Shown: positions 43,405 through 54,810, counted from the first letter of the stretch. The stretch: 64,000 bases of DNA from Volutella citrinella (GCA_034401135.1 JAWZSP010000002.1:4774001-4838000), one strand, 5' to 3'. The notes: generated from the sequence alone by a model not told the origin. A program made the numbers and translations.

Positions 43405-44397
43405 TGGGGATTCGGCCGGTGGACGGGTGTATTCTTGAGCCGTGATGCTGAGTGGAATTACTGTCACGTCTGGCGCTTGTCAAAGTGTGTCGTTGAGGCA
43501 GCCTAGCTGAAGAGCTGTCCATTTAGAATTAGCACTTTCCAAGAGTTTATATACTACTACTACATGCTTGCATAGTTTGCTGATACCTAGTGTCTGCCTA
43601 GATAACCCTTTGACGTCTCTTACTGCGTTGCGACAAACTTGTCACGGTCACCAGTCCTTTGTCACGGCGTGACGGCTCCTTTCATCGTGGCAAACATTTT
43701 TCGTCCAGCCCCCGCACGCTCAGTTATTCCATTCGGTGCTGCTGCGCTGTACATATGCCAGGCACCGTGCATTTGAGTGGGTTTTGACAGGACTCGTGAC
43801 AAAGGTATGCAGCATCAAATAGATCTCATCATCTCACGCGCGCCCACCGGCTGGACCCTGCATATCTTTGTCATCCCGCCGGCTGAGCTCCCACCGGCCT
43901 CCGCTTCCCGCAACCCTTGCTGCCATCCATGTCATACGATACTAACCCTTAACCAATGTTTAAAAGTCCGCACACCAAATACGAGAAGGGAAAAAGGTTA
44001 TTGGCCTTGATCGTCCTTGGCGTTTGGCCTAGGATGCGTGCGGAGAATAAACGACGGCTTCAGCTGCTCAAGCGGAATTGGGACTACGAACCACGACGCC
44101 ACACAATCTTGTCGATTGACACACCGTACCTATTGACACAGGATCCCGCCCACATGGCCGCAGCCCTCGCACCATATCAACGGTGACTGTGACTTTTGAA
44201 TCCGGAGCAGTGGACTGAAGTAGCAAAGTCCGCTAGCGGAATTCGTCTGGAGTTAAGATAATTAAATCCAGAACACCTACGACAAGTGACTCTCCGATGG
44301 AAGATATATAAGATTGATCCATAGCAGGGAGGCTTCAGGCTCAACAATCTCACCCCCCCCTTACAGCTCTCCAGCGCTCTTTTAAACCTACCTGAAC
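43405..44397. other. Divergent intergenic region, about 1 kb
   Basis: Promoter region for the HET gene (minus) and the SDR gene (plus). ATATATAA at about 44304 lies roughly 90 bases before the SDR ATG, a plausible TATA element. A C-run (CCCCCCCC) at about 44352 follows. No gene seen. Confidence 0.5.
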
Positions 44398-45405
44398 ATG
44401 TCCAGATACGACGACGCACACCGCAAACCCCAAGGTCCAGGCGATGCTCGGCCTACCGCCTTGCAGATCGTCAAGGACGAAGATGTCGTCGGCAAGTGGA
44501 CTGACAAGGTCGTATTCATCACAGGTGCCAACCAAGGCATCGGCCTCGAAACTGCCCGAGCTATCCATGCCACCGGCGCCACTCTGTATCTCGGAGTGCG
44601 GGATCTCGCAAAGGGCGACGAGGCCAAGGAGAATATCCTAGCGAGCCAAGGCTCCAATGCACCCATCCATCTAATCCAGATGTCACTTGACTCATTCGAA
44701 TCCGTCCGTTCGGCTGCCAAACAATTCCTCGCGGCATCCAAGCAACTTAACGTGCTGATTTTGAACGCCGGAGTCATGGCTACCCCAGAAGGCCGCACTG
44801 TCGACGGATTCGAAACGCAGTTCGGCATCAACCACCTCGGCCACTTCCTCTTCTTCATGCTCCTCAAGGAGGCCCTGATCTCGTCATCCACCCCATCATT
44901 CCACTCTCGCGTCGTCGCCGTCTCGTCCACAGCCCACCGCCAGGGCGAAGTCCGCTTCGACGACTTCAACTTTGAGCACGACGGCTCGTACGACCCGTTT
45001 GTCGCATATGGCCAGTCCAAGACGGCAAACATCTACATGGCCAACGAGATTGAACGGCGCTACGGGAACGCGGGCCTCCACGCGCTGGCCATCCACCCCG
45101 GCGGGATTGCAACCAACCTGATGCAGTTCGTGGACCCGGCTGTCGTCAAGGGCATGTTACAAGATGAGACTTTGGCGGCAATGATGAAGAACGCGGAGCA
45201 GGGCGCGGCGACTTCTGTGTATGCTGCCGTCGCCAGCGAGTGGGAGGGGCATGGTGGGAGATATCTCAGCGACTGTGTCGAGCAGGGACCGGCCAAGCCT
45301 GACGCTGGGCTTATTTCTGACGATGCAGGATATGCGCCTTGGGCGTTTGACGAGGACAAGGCTGCTCGGCTGTGGGAGGAGTCTTGTAAGATGGTGAAGA
45401 TCTAA
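44398..45405 (+). CDS. Short-chain dehydrogenase/reductase, retinol-dehydrogenase-like
   Basis: Intronless, 335 residues. Classical SDR motifs: cofactor loop TGANQGIG (42-49), NAGVM (123-127), Ser176/Ser177 in VSSTAH, and catalytic Tyr204-x3-Lys208 in YGQSKTA. IHPGGIATNL follows, the usual post-catalytic PG motif. The Arg in LGVRDL after strand 2 favours NADP(H). Substrate unknown; relatives act on retinoid-like, lipid or xenobiotic carbonyls. A cytosolic N-terminal extension of about 30 residues precedes the fold. Followed on the same strand by a ketopantoate reductase-like gene. Confidence 0.93.
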   Translation: MSRYDDAHRKPQGPGDARPTALQIVKDEDVVGKWTDKVVFITGANQGIGLETARAIHATGATLYLGVRDLAKGDEAKENILASQGSNAPIHLIQMSLDSFESVRSAAKQFLAASKQLNVLILNAGVMATPEGRTVDGFETQFGINHLGHFLFFMLLKEALISSSTPSFHSRVVAVSSTAHRQGEVRFDDFNFEHDGSYDPFVAYGQSKTANIYMANEIERRYGNAGLHALAIHPGGIATNLMQFVDPAVVKGMLQDETLAAMMKNAEQGAATSVYAAVASEWEGHGGRYLSDCVEQGPAKPDAGLISDDAGYAPWAFDEDKAARLWEESCKMVKI

Positions 45406-45820
45406 TCTCGGAGGTGTGACTCTGCAGTGACAGAATAGAAATGATGTCTCGGTTCACTCACCCTGCATCTTTTGCGTCACTTCTAGAGCATTAATAGATG
45501 GTGGACTCATGTGCACACTTGGCTCCCGACCATGTAGTAATTATCCATCGGCGGCTATTGGGACAGAGGGCGTGGAGTGGGGGACCAAAGTCTGAGCCAA
45601 TCACCAGCTACACCCCGCTCTTCCACTCCGCCTTCGGAGATAAAGATTAAGTTGGCACAAAATTGCGCGCCCTAGATTTGACATTTGACACCTGCAGCCG
45701 CAATTGGGCGCACCAGAGCCTCATTAATCTTGAAATAGCCTTGCGTCTCCAAGCGTGGCCATTCCCTCTCCGATAAAACCTTCACCTTCCCCCCTTCACT
45801 TCCTCCAAGACACCGTCGCG
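45406..45820. other. Intergenic region, 415 bases
   Basis: Lies between two plus-strand genes. It holds two CCAAT boxes in opposite orientation (CTATTGGG near 45557 and CCAATC near 45598). A pyrimidine-rich leader precedes the ATG at 45821. No gene seen. Confidence 0.45.
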
Positions 45821-46991
45821 ATGGGATCTACGCCGAATTTCAATGTTTTGATATATGGCCTGGGTGCGTAAGTACATGAATCCTTGATAGCTTATCCTTT
45901 GGGTAAGTGACTGAGCGAGTTCATAGCATTGGTGGCACTTATGCGTTCTTCCTCTCGAGATGTCCTCAAGTGACTCTCAGTGTGATTGCGAGGTCAAATT
46001 ACGATGCAGTCAAGACCAAGGTAGGATCACTGTCAATCGCAGCATAAATGGGCATGTCTGAGTGTGTTATAGGGAATGACGATAGATTCCATGACGTACG
46101 GCCAACATTCTTTCAAGGCTCACCACGGCAAGTCTCATCTTTCACTACACGGTCTCAAATGCTGATGGCCTGTAGTATTTAAATCCACAGCAGAAGCTGG
46201 TCAGGCTTCAACTTACGACTACGTCATCTGTGCGGTAAAAGGGATCAACCAGGATGCAGGTGCACAAGATCTACAGCCCGTCATATCACCCAACACAACA
46301 ATCGTCGTGGCACAGAACGGCGTGGGGAACGAGGACCCCTTCCGCAAGCGATATCCGCAAAACACCATCATTAGCTGTGCAGTAAGCCTGACGTCCGATC
46401 GACTATGTTGAACGAATATCTGACGCATCACAGGTTTGGATAGGCGCAGATCAGCTCGCACCAGGGCAGTTTGCCACACGTAACAGGGAGCACACTGACC
46501 TAGGGCTGTTCCCCAACGCCGATATCGACTCAGTGACAGAAAGAAAGGCCGCTGAGACATATATGGAGCTCCTCAAAAATGCCGGGCACAGCGTCTCACT
46601 GGAGGACAACGTGCAGATCAAGAAGTGGGAAAAGCTCATCTGCAACATCCTCTGGAACCCAGTATCGGTCATTATCCAGAAGAACATGGGCACTTTGTTC
46701 TTTGAGACGTCCAACGAGGCCGAGAACTTTAGCAAGGCTTTGATCCAGGACGTCATCGCCGTCGGTCGCGGTTCAGGCGTGCCTCTAGACGATGCGCTGG
46801 CCGACAAGTACATTGGCTTTACAAAGGCGCTCGGTGACTTTGAGCCGAGCATGCTGCACGATTTCAAGGCCGGGATCCCGCTCGAGATTGATGTGATTGT
46901 TGGTTCGCCGATGCGCAAGGCCAGGGAGCTTGGCATTGAGGTCCCGACGCTGCGGGCTGTGTATGTGCTTGTTTGCGCGATTAACGTGTAG
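45821..46991 (+). CDS. Ketopantoate reductase-like protein (ApbA/PanE family)
   Basis: Five exons (45821-45867, 45927-46020, 46073-46127, 46176-46381, 46434-46991), 319 residues. The N-terminal Rossmann motif YGLGAIGGTYAFF is assembled across the first intron. DYVICAVKG and TIVVAQNGVGNED are the usual ApbA N-terminal blocks, and the C-terminal domain has KWEKLICNILWNPVSVI (with the conserved Lys and Asn) and SMLHDFKAGIPLEID. The family reduces 2-dehydropantoate with NADPH for pantothenate synthesis, but fungi have several paralogues of unknown use, and clustered copies sometimes serve secondary metabolism. The third intron uses a GC donor (see separate entry). Confidence 0.9.
46128..46175 (+). 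other. GC-AG intron in the ketopantoate reductase-like gene
   Basis: The only donor that keeps the frame between HSFKAHH and VFKSTAEAG is GCAAGT after CACCACG, with acceptor CTGTAG. The intron is 48 bases and phase 1. GC donors are a small minority in fungi and usually carry an otherwise strong consensus, as here. Confidence 0.7.
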
Positions 46992-47236
46992 GCTGCAGAT
47001 GCTCATAGTAAATAAAGAACGACTCCAATGACCTCTTCCGCATCGTGACTGGAACATTCTTTCTCCGCTCCACATGAGGCTGTGCAGTCTGTGCTTATGC
47101 GCTGAATGGCTAGTAGTTTCAGCTGGTGCTCCTTCATCAAAACAACTGCGATCCGGCATCTACGCACAGCTCTAATTTATCAATCTTCAATAATCGTCTA
47201 CTACCTTGACGCTAAAAACTTTCTGAATTTTATCAC

Positions 47237-47536
47237 ATGGCTGAAACATCAGAGTCAGAGCCGCGCTCGAGGCGCGCCTGCAGCGATCCCATCGGCAACG
47301 GCCCGTACAAGGCCCCAGCCGACGGCAAAGGATGCGGCATGTGCGACAACCAGGGAAAATACGGCTACGGACAGAGCGTGTGCGGCAAGTGTAGTCGCTG
47401 TCACGGCTGCGGCAGCACAAACAACGGCATCGGGCCGCTCCAGTCTGTGTACTTTGGCGGAAAAAAGCTTGTGCAAAAGATTGGAGAGGCGGTTGCGAAG
47501 GACAAGGACAAGGACGGCAAGGCAGCCAATACTTAG
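47237..47536 (+). CDS. Small Cys/Gly-rich protein of unknown function
   Basis: A single exon of 99 residues. The centre has a tight set of paired cysteines, CGMCDNQGKYGYG, CGKCSRCHGCG, resembling the C-x2-C-x-G-x-G pattern of DnaJ-type zinc ribbons but without the J domain. The N-terminus is polar with a basic RSRR, and the C-terminus is Lys-rich (KDKDKDGK). No signal peptide. I do not recognise a named family. Coding is supported by the motif regularity and a good ATG, though the gene is short and transcript evidence would be needed. Confidence 0.55.
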   Translation: MAETSESEPRSRRACSDPIGNGPYKAPADGKGCGMCDNQGKYGYGQSVCGKCSRCHGCGSTNNGIGPLQSVYFGGKKLVQKIGEAVAKDKDKDGKAANT

Positions 47537-47791
47537 AGGCGGGTGTGACTTGCATGGGTGGCGGAGTTGAGATGTAAGTTTCCTGCATTGACTGATGATG
47601 ATGAATACAGCACTAATATTATAAAGAGCGCGATTTCAGCGGGTGGCTGATTGAAATGGAGTCTTGGGGATGATAGTTTATGAACAAGGACAATGTTAAC
47701 GAATACTTCTTCGCATGAAGCTGTTTGTTCGTTTGTTTGCTTGCTTGACTGTTGACATTGCATAATTCCCATTTATAGGTTCATGAACTGT

Positions 47792-50554
47792 CTACCCAAT
47801 GCTCTCATCAACCTCGGATGCCACCTCCATCGGACCCAAGATGGGCTTCGGTGGCCACTCCCCAGGACTATACCTACACTCAAACTCATGCGTGCCTGAG
47901 CCAACAACTCTCACCAGCTCCGCGTCGAGGGTATAGCTATCCCGTATCTCCGTCGGCAGCGTCACCGCAGCCGTCGAATTCGGCGGCACCGTCAACACCA
48001 TCCGGAACTCGTCTCCCCGCACCGTCCACTCACACGCCACGCGCCCATACGGCCCATCAAACGACGCCTTCGCGCTCGTCAGGTTCCCTCCCGGCACGGG
48101 CCGGACCTTGATCGCCCGCCAGCCCGGCTCAAGCGGTGATATGCCACCGACAGTTGCGTGCAGCCAGTCTCCCACGGCACCAAGCGCATAGTGATTGAAG
48201 CTCGTCATCTCGCCCGGGTTGATGCTCCCATCGGGCAACATGCTATCCCAGCGCTCCCACGTCGTCGTCGCGCCCATAGTGACGGGGTACAGCCAGCTGG
48301 GGCATCCCTTCTCAAGGAGCATGCGGTACGCGAGCTGTGGCGCGCCGGTCGCCGTGAGCGCGTGCGTGACGAGCGGCGTGCCCGCGAAGCCCGTGCTGAT
48401 ATGGAATTTTGCCGTGCGCACGAGCCGGTCGAGGCTGTTGGCGACGTTGTCTCGGACGGCTTGCTCGTCGGGGTACAGACCGAACTGCACGGCGAGGGCG
48501 ACGGCCGTTTGCGTGAGGGAGACGATGTTGCCGTCGGGCGTGATGTACCGACGCTGGAACTTGGCTCTGAGGTCGTCGGCTGCGTTCTTGTACTCGGCGG
48601 CAATGTCCGTCTTGCCTAGGATGCCGCAGAGGTCGGCAAATGTCTTGGTGACGTGCACAAGGAACGCGTTGGCCACGAGGATGTTGTCAGTCATGGCCTT
48701 GGCCGGGTTGTCGGGGGGCGCGTTGGGGTCCAGCCAGTCGGCCAGCTGGAAGTTGTCTGGGTCCCAGAGCCCGTCGGGGGCCCTCTGGATGCCCTGATCC
48801 AGCCAGGTCTTCATGCTGACGAACTGGCGCTCCAGAATCTCCATGTCGGAGCTGTACTTGTAGAGCGCCTCGGGGACAAACACGGCGGCGTCGCCCCAGA
48901 TGGCCTGCGTCGAGTTTTGGGAGTCCCACCAGGTCGGCAGCGCTCGCGGGACGGTCAGGGGGACGACGCCCTTCGCTTCTGGCTGCATCTGCTCGACGGC
49001 GAGGTCCTCGAGCCAGTTCCCGACCATGCCCAGGGTGTCGTAGAGGAAGGTGGCCGTGGGACAAAAGGCTTCGAGGTCGCCCGTCCACCCTAGTCGCTCA
49101 TCACGCTGGGGACAGTCAGTCGGAACAGAGACGAAATTGCCGCGGGTCGACCAGACGATGTTTTCGTGTAGTCGATTGACGTTTGCGTTGGAGCACTCGA
49201 AGAAGCCGCGTCTCGGCATGTCGGTGTGAATCACTAACGCATACACATCCTCAATCGGCGGTCCTGTGGAGGGCCAGCCCTCGATCTGGGCGTAGCGGAA
49301 CCCGTGAAAGGTGTACTGCGGGCTCCAGTCCTTGAGAACCTTTCCAGAGGCGCCGGCGACAACGTCTGTCGCCTTGCAAACGCGGAGGGGTCGTATTCCG
49401 AGCTCACCATCCTCCATCACCTCGGCGTGCTTGAGTGTGATCGTCTCGCCGTCTGGAAGCTCCAGCCTGGGGATACACAGCTTTCCTACGAGGTTCTGTC
49501 CGAAATCGAGAATCGTCTTGCCTGACTTGCTCTTGAAGACGGTCTTGCATGGCATCTTTTCCTTCACCCTGACTGGAGGGGCGTCGGGCGAGACGAGGAC
49601 GGCGGAAGGCTTCGCCAGTTCTTTGCAACTGACAGTGAGCTCAGCTGGCCACTCCACATCGACCGTGTTCCACCCGTCAAGCTCTTTACCCAGATCGTAC
49701 GTCTCGCCGTCGTAGATTTCGCTCCCCGTGATGGCGCTGGCCGCAGCCGACCACGTTCCATCCGTCGTCAGTGACCAGGCTTCTACTGCATCGCCCTGCG
49801 ACGGACGCACCTCGAGCTGTGCAAAAAGGGCCAGCTCGTCACCGTAGCGGAAGCGCTCGCCTCCAGCAAAGCTCAGACGGCCGGCGTACCAGCCTTCAGC
49901 GACCTCGGCACAAATGACGTTTGGCTTGCCGGGGACGAGCAGGGAAGACACGTCGAGAATGCGGTAGGCGAGTCGGTGCTTGTAGCTTGTCCAGCCCGGC
50001 GCGAGACACTCGTCGCTCACGGGCTTGCCGTTGATCCATGCTTGGAAGACACCGAGGGCGGTGATGTAGAGACGGGCGCTGGGCGGATGCTGAGAAAAGG
50101 CCTCGGGGAGGACGAAGGATTTCCTGAAGCGGATGGGTTCGAGCGGGCCATGTGCTCCGATGCGGGTGGTGGGCGCGATGAAACTGGCCTTGAAGTCGTC
50201 TTTGTCGAAAAGAGCCGCCTCGACGGTGGCAGCGGGCGACCAGTTGCCGACCTGTTCGTCGGGATGCGTCTCACTCTTGCCCCAGACCCGGACACGCACC
50301 TGGACGGCTTCACGGGAGGCGAGCGGCGTGCCTGGCCAGGGAACCAGGACGGACTGGCTGCTGGCGACGCGGAAAGTCTGCGGTTGTTTGGCTGCGGCGA
50401 CAACCAGCTCGAGCTCGTATGCCGTCTGGACCCAGCCCTTGACGGAGGATTCGGGCGCCTCAAACGTCCATGAGATTCTGGGCTTGGCGGCGCTGACGCC
50501 GAGACCATTGTGATGGTGCTCGAATCGCGGCTTGGTCACGGCTGGAGCGACCAT
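47792..50554 (-). CDS. Alpha-L-rhamnosidase, glycoside hydrolase family 78
   Basis: Intronless; the first true ATG is at 50554, giving 920 residues (the frame extends 36 bases further upstream without ATG). Family order is clear: N-terminal beta domain (NGLGVSAAKPRISW), carbohydrate-binding-like domain (ITALGVFQAWINGKPVSDE...GWTSY), a linker domain (ILDFGQNLVGK), then the (alpha/alpha)6 barrel with DCPQRDERLGWTGD near residues 480-493, containing the Asp/Glu acid cluster, and TTTWERWDSMLPDGS further on. A C-terminal beta domain closes it. GH78 enzymes release terminal L-rhamnose from glycosides such as rutin or naringin, or from pectin fragments. No signal peptide is visible, so this one is probably intracellular and would need imported substrates. 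Confidence 0.95.
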   Translation of the reverse strand: MVAPAVTKPRFEHHHNGLGVSAAKPRISWTFEAPESSVKGWVQTAYELELVVAAAKQPQTFRVASSQSVLVPWPGTPLASREAVQVRVRVWGKSETHPDEQVGNWSPAATVEAALFDKDDFKASFIAPTTRIGAHGPLEPIRFRKSFVLPEAFSQHPPSARLYITALGVFQAWINGKPVSDECLAPGWTSYKHRLAYRILDVSSLLVPGKPNVICAEVAEGWYAGRLSFAGGERFRYGDELALFAQLEVRPSQGDAVEAWSLTTDGTWSAAASAITGSEIYDGETYDLGKELDGWNTVDVEWPAELTVSCKELAKPSAVLVSPDAPPVRVKEKMPCKTVFKSKSGKTILDFGQNLVGKLCIPRLELPDGETITLKHAEVMEDGELGIRPLRVCKATDVVAGASGKVLKDWSPQYTFHGFRYAQIEGWPSTGPPIEDVYALVIHTDMPRRGFFECSNANVNRLHENIVWSTRGNFVSVPTDCPQRDERLGWTGDLEAFCPTATFLYDTLGMVGNWLEDLAVEQMQPEAKGVVPLTVPRALPTWWDSQNSTQAIWGDAAVFVPEALYKYSSDMEILERQFVSMKTWLDQGIQRAPDGLWDPDNFQLADWLDPNAPPDNPAKAMTDNILVANAFLVHVTKTFADLCGILGKTDIAAEYKNAADDLRAKFQRRYITPDGNIVSLTQTAVALAVQFGLYPDEQAVRDNVANSLDRLVRTAKFHISTGFAGTPLVTHALTATGAPQLAYRMLLEKGCPSWLYPVTMGATTTWERWDSMLPDGSINPGEMTSFNHYALGAVGDWLHATVGGISPLEPGWRAIKVRPVPGGNLTSAKASFDGPYGRVACEWTVRGDEFRMVLTVPPNSTAAVTLPTEIRDSYTLDAELVRVVGSGTHEFECRYSPGEWPPKPILGPMEVASEVDESIG

Positions 50555-50886
50555 GGCTGTGGTGTCTGATCTGCTTGATAGTAGATGCAATGTCTAGTCT
50601 TGACGCGTGCAAGGCGAGCGGGTTTTGAGCTGGAGATGCTGGAACGGCCCCGCCTCGTTGGCTTCGGTGGATGCTTGACCGAGATTGCGCCCACATTTGT
50701 AGGCTGAGGCTGGCGGAGACTGAGGCATGACATGCATGGCGCATTTCGCTGGGGCGGGCCAAGTGGACGCCTCCGAGGTTTCTGCGGACTTGCATGATTG
50801 GGCCTCACGGCAGCGCTATTTCAGCTGAGGTGCAGCACGGCTGGTGACAATGTGTGATGGATCGACTCAATTATTTACTAAATTTC
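50555..50886. other. Intergenic region between GH78 and regulator genes, 332 bases
   Basis: Promoter of the rhamnosidase gene, with the end of the Zn2Cys6 gene on the far side. No feature that I can support beyond GC-rich sequence. Confidence 0.45.
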
Positions 50887-52669
50887 TCATGTGCCTTGAC
50901 TCGCTGGTGGGAAATCATCCTCCTCTGCCCGGTCGCTGGACGGAGTAATGCCAACCATAAAGTCCAACTCCTCCAGCCGATGAACCAGCTCCGCTACCCT
51001 CTGTTGTGCCACCGAGTCTGCCGCCCTTCCATCCGAACTGGCCTTGGCCTCTTCTAGACATGCAGCCCCGATATCTCGCAGTTTGATAACTAGACTGACA
51101 CCATTTGCCTCCAGCACAGCCTGCGGCAGGTGGTTAATTATCCCAAGGGCATCGCTGCACACTTGTCAGCAGACATTCGCGGGCAGGCCTGTCTGGGTGT
51201 TTTATCTCACCTCACAATATCTGAATGTGTGAATCCGGGCAGCACGGGCCCCAAGTGTTGCAGCAGGTTTGACCTCAAGTAGAGTGCCGTGATGAGGATA
51301 TTGGCCTTTTGGACCTGGTGTGCCCAACTCGGCGCAGGATATCGTTTCATGCCGCCGTTCCAGCGCAGCTCAGGCTTCAGTCCGTCCAAGATGGACTGGA
51401 TACGTGCCATTCCACAGCCAAGAGTTTCACAAGGTGACTTGTGTATCATGTCTCTCTTGGCCGATTCCCACACCAGCAATATGTCAATCAAGCCATTCAA
51501 ATTGTCCATGTGGTGTTCCCCTTCATCTTGAAGAGCTGTAGGATTTACCGCCTCCGATCCAAGCTCCAGCTGCAGATCAGTCAAGCTCTTGGGGCGCACA
51601 TCGTCCAGTGGCTGATTGACTGGGAGCAGGTTCAAGTGTGGTTGGCCCCGGAGCTCAAAGCCTCTAATACTCGTTAGCGAGAGATGATATGCGGATGGAA
51701 CAAGATCCATACAACTGCCACATGGCAATGAGCCAGTATAATCTCTTCAAGATTTCATGGTCATGTACAGACTTTTCCCCACGTTCGCAGAAGAGCAACC
51801 ACTGCACTCCGGCTGTGGCATCTTTGATGGCACGGAAGACGCGTTCTTGGGCATCTCCATACACAGCAACAAGTGCGCATGCAGTATTATAGCACGCGAT
51901 GCACCAGTCAAGGCTGTAGTGATCTGAGCGAAGCAGCTGCTCCTGGTCGATGATGCGCACGCATCTCTCTACCGTCACTGTGCGGTAGTCCCTGAAGCCC
52001 TTTCGTCGAAGCGTCGAGACGGTGACAGAACACATGGATATAACCAAGGCTTTGAACACAGGATTACACTCATCCTCTTTATGGTCTAGTCGTCTCAGGA
52101 ACCGTTTTTGGTGGAGTATTGGGCAGAGAGGATGGACGTATTGGAACCAGTCGTCGAGAACTCTTCGAACCAGCGATCGGGGTGCTAGCGTCTCTCCTAC
52201 TGCAGCTGCTGACACTGCAGGTGATGCATCCTGACCCATGTCTACATCCAGTGACTCTGTCATCTCGACTGTGCCTGGAGGTGTGGCTTGAGGGACTGAT
52301 CCGACAACCGGATTGGGGCTCCGTGCCGAGGGAGACGACGGGAGCAGCTGTGGCGCATGCCTGATCTAATATCAGCAAGGGAGTAATTATCGCGAGAAAG
52401 TGACCAAGCTTACCGGTTGGGAGGGCCCCGTTTGCGCCTCGGCTTGTCATGGGTGCACTCTACTTCAAGCACTCGACACCCTTTGCAGGCGGAATCGCCG
52501 TCGAGGTAGACACACTGTCGCTGTCAGGACACTATCCAGGATTCGTCTCGACAAGTAACGCGATGCTCACCTTGATCTTTCTGCTGCGACATATATCACA
52601 GGCCTTGGCACCCTTTGCTGGTGGTGGCTGTGGCGATATTGTGCTCCGGTCCTCCATCACGAGAGACAT
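50887..52669 (-). CDS. Zn2Cys6 transcription factor next to the GH78 gene
   Basis: Five exons (52669-52571, 52514-52414, 52360-51713, 51663-51211, 51154-50887), about 522 residues, all in phase. The zinc cluster is split by the first intron, with ACDICRSRKIK in exon 1 and CVYLDGDSACKGC...C in exon 2. Spacing is C-x2-C-x6-C-x8-C-x2-C-x6-C, longer than usual in the middle loop. A basic linker HDKPRRKRGPP follows. The middle domain has WFQYVHPLCPILHQKRFLRRL and the conserved QPHLNLLPVNQPLD, as in regulators related to sugar-metabolism activators. It lies directly upstream of, and in the same direction as, the rhamnosidase gene, so a role in rhamnoside or related sugar use is a reasonable guess, not shown. 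Confidence 0.88.
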
Positions 52670-52969
52670 GGGACCATTTCTCCGAGTTATGTCGATGGGT
52701 CATGGGGCAGAATCAAGTTTCGGCGAAGTAACCCCACCCTCGGGGAATCCAAGGGCATTCTGCGGAGAATCTGTTGCGTGTTCGGCCTCGGCTTTGCCGA
52801 TTTCCCCACACTCCGCAAAATGGCTGGAGCTAGGGCGCGGGGTTGGCTCGTTGCAATCACCAGCGAACCTGGAGTAGGACTTGCAAGGTGTCCCTGGTGA
52901 CTCTTTTAATTCCCAACTACTCAAGGTAAAGTACCAGCAGCAATCTCTCCATCTGATATCCTCGCCGCC
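52670..52969. other. Intergenic region, 300 bases
   Basis: Promoter of the Zn2Cys6 gene and 3' side of the amino-acid permease gene. An open frame at 52700-52924 lacks domain or splice support. Nothing else seen. Confidence 0.45.
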
Positions 52970-54810
52970 CTACTCAGTCCCTTCTATAACATCTACATCT
53001 GTTATGGGCACCTGGTACACTCGTTTACCGCCCAATGTGTAGAACAATAAGCCTAATAAACACCAAACACAAAGCACAACACTAGAATAGTTCATATTTT
53101 GAGCATCCACGGGGAGAGAAAGGGGGAATGTGCTGAAAACGATATTCACCGCCATCCAGATCATACTTATAACATTGAGCCAGTCGCCAAGACGCTTCGG
53201 GAGGGCAAAAGGCCCATAGCTTGTCCGGTCGAGCCTCCGGCGACCAAAGGCGAACATGAAGAAAATCGGCAAAAAGTACGATGCGTATAATGCAATAATT
53301 GCCATAGAAAGAACAGCGTTGAATGCTGTAGTGTTGACGAGATAGAGGAGGCCGAGGATCAGCTGTAGCACCGTGACGACTGCTACTGCCTTGATGGGCA
53401 ACTGTAGCCCGGAATTCACTGTGCTAAGATAGTTGTGAAAAGGCACGCCTTTATCGCGAGCAAAAGCCCACAGAGTGCGCGACGTTGAGGCAACTCCTGC
53501 TACGGTTGCTGCTGAGGCGACCAGCACAGGCATCAGCGACATGACTGTGGCTGCTGCGCGCGAGTTGGTCGCATGGATGAAGATTTCCATGAATGGATAG
53601 CCAGTGCGTGTTGCAAGGAGCTCTTCTAGAGACGAGGCACTGTATAGGAGCATGATGCAGTATGCAAACCCCATTGCGCCATTGAGAACGACGCTGCCGA
53701 CCATGGCAAGAGGAACATTCCGGCTCGCGTGGGGCATCTCTTCTGCCATGTGGCACGCGGCATCATAGCTGCATTCCAGTCAGATGGCCAGTTCTCAGTT
53801 CTTCGAGCTTTGGTCGGAAAGATGCTCACCCTAGAAAGGGGTACACAGCGCTCTGCATACCAACAAGCCAGGATATACCGTCGCTTGGCCAGCCACTGTT
53901 GTTAGAAAACTCCGTAAAGACAAATGAGGCCGTATTCTTGGGTGCCAAGACTGCAAGGGTGACGAATATCCCAACCAAGGCACCAACATGAACGATTCCT
54001 GGTTTCCGTACGAGTTAGAAGCCAACATCTAACTCGGGGCTTGGCGTGCTTAGTTGAACAGTTGCACGTACCCGAGACAAGATTGAGATGGGGCAATACT
54101 TTCATGCCCCAAACATTAATAGCACCGGCACCGAGCACGATGGCCCAGTAGAACAACAGTCCCTGCCAGCGTGTTCCCATGTAGGTCTCGTCATTGAGTG
54201 TGATGAGGGCTTGGGCCTGCAACCCCGCGGCAAATGCGGAAGATGCAGTGAGGACGACTTGTCCGCCAAGAGAGATCCAACCCGTGGCCCATGATGCAGC
54301 TGACCTAAAGGACAAAGGGGACAGAGCTGCAACCCAATGATACTGCCCTGGATGAACTTGTCAGCTATTGTGGTTTCCTATGGTCCATGGAATGTCATAC
54401 CACCAGCTGTGGGATAGATGGAGGCGATCTCGGCCATGGAGACGACGATACAGACGGTGCATACGAATGAGAGGACACTGGTGGACATGTTAGGTAACCG
54501 CAGGCTCCTGAACGTGCTGGCGCTCTCACTAATTGTAGAATAAGCAGGGTGGACCACCACTGACAAGAGCAGCAGCAATCACAGTCGACAGAGCCTCCCA
54601 GGTGGCCATCAAGCAGAGACTCAGCCCACATAGAGCTGGGAGCGAGAAGGATCGCTGTAGCTCCTGTTTGTGGCCAAGCTCGGCAAGTCTCTGCTCATCG
54701 CCAGCTGGAGTGGCGGGAGGAGCCATCTTTTCTAGGCCAGAGCTGACATCCTTGGTGTCGCAAGATGCTGACTTTGCTTGATCCATTGTGTTGTGGGATA
54801 CTGCTGTCAT
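52970..54810 (-). CDS. APC-superfamily amino-acid/GABA permease (UGA4-like)
   Basis: Five exons (54810-54530, 54477-54401, 54347-54072, 53998-53830, 53768-52970), about 533 residues, all junctions in phase. Family marks: GHKQELQRSFSLPALCGLSL leading into the first helix, SMAEIASIYPTAGGQYHWVAAL assembled across the second intron, GWPSDGISWLVGMQSAVYPFLGYDAACHMAEE (the choline/GABA permease signature region), and SRTLWAFARDKGVPF. Twelve helices fit. Substrates in this group include GABA, choline and polyamines. An alternative start at 54786 would remove eight residues. Its place between two Zn2Cys6 genes and near GH78 suggests nutrient uptake. Confidence 0.93.

Noticed and set aside
52700..52924. 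Minus-strand frame as a possible upstream exon of the Zn2Cys6 regulator
   Set aside because: The regulator already has a good ATG at 52669 and the frame does not splice onto it convincingly.
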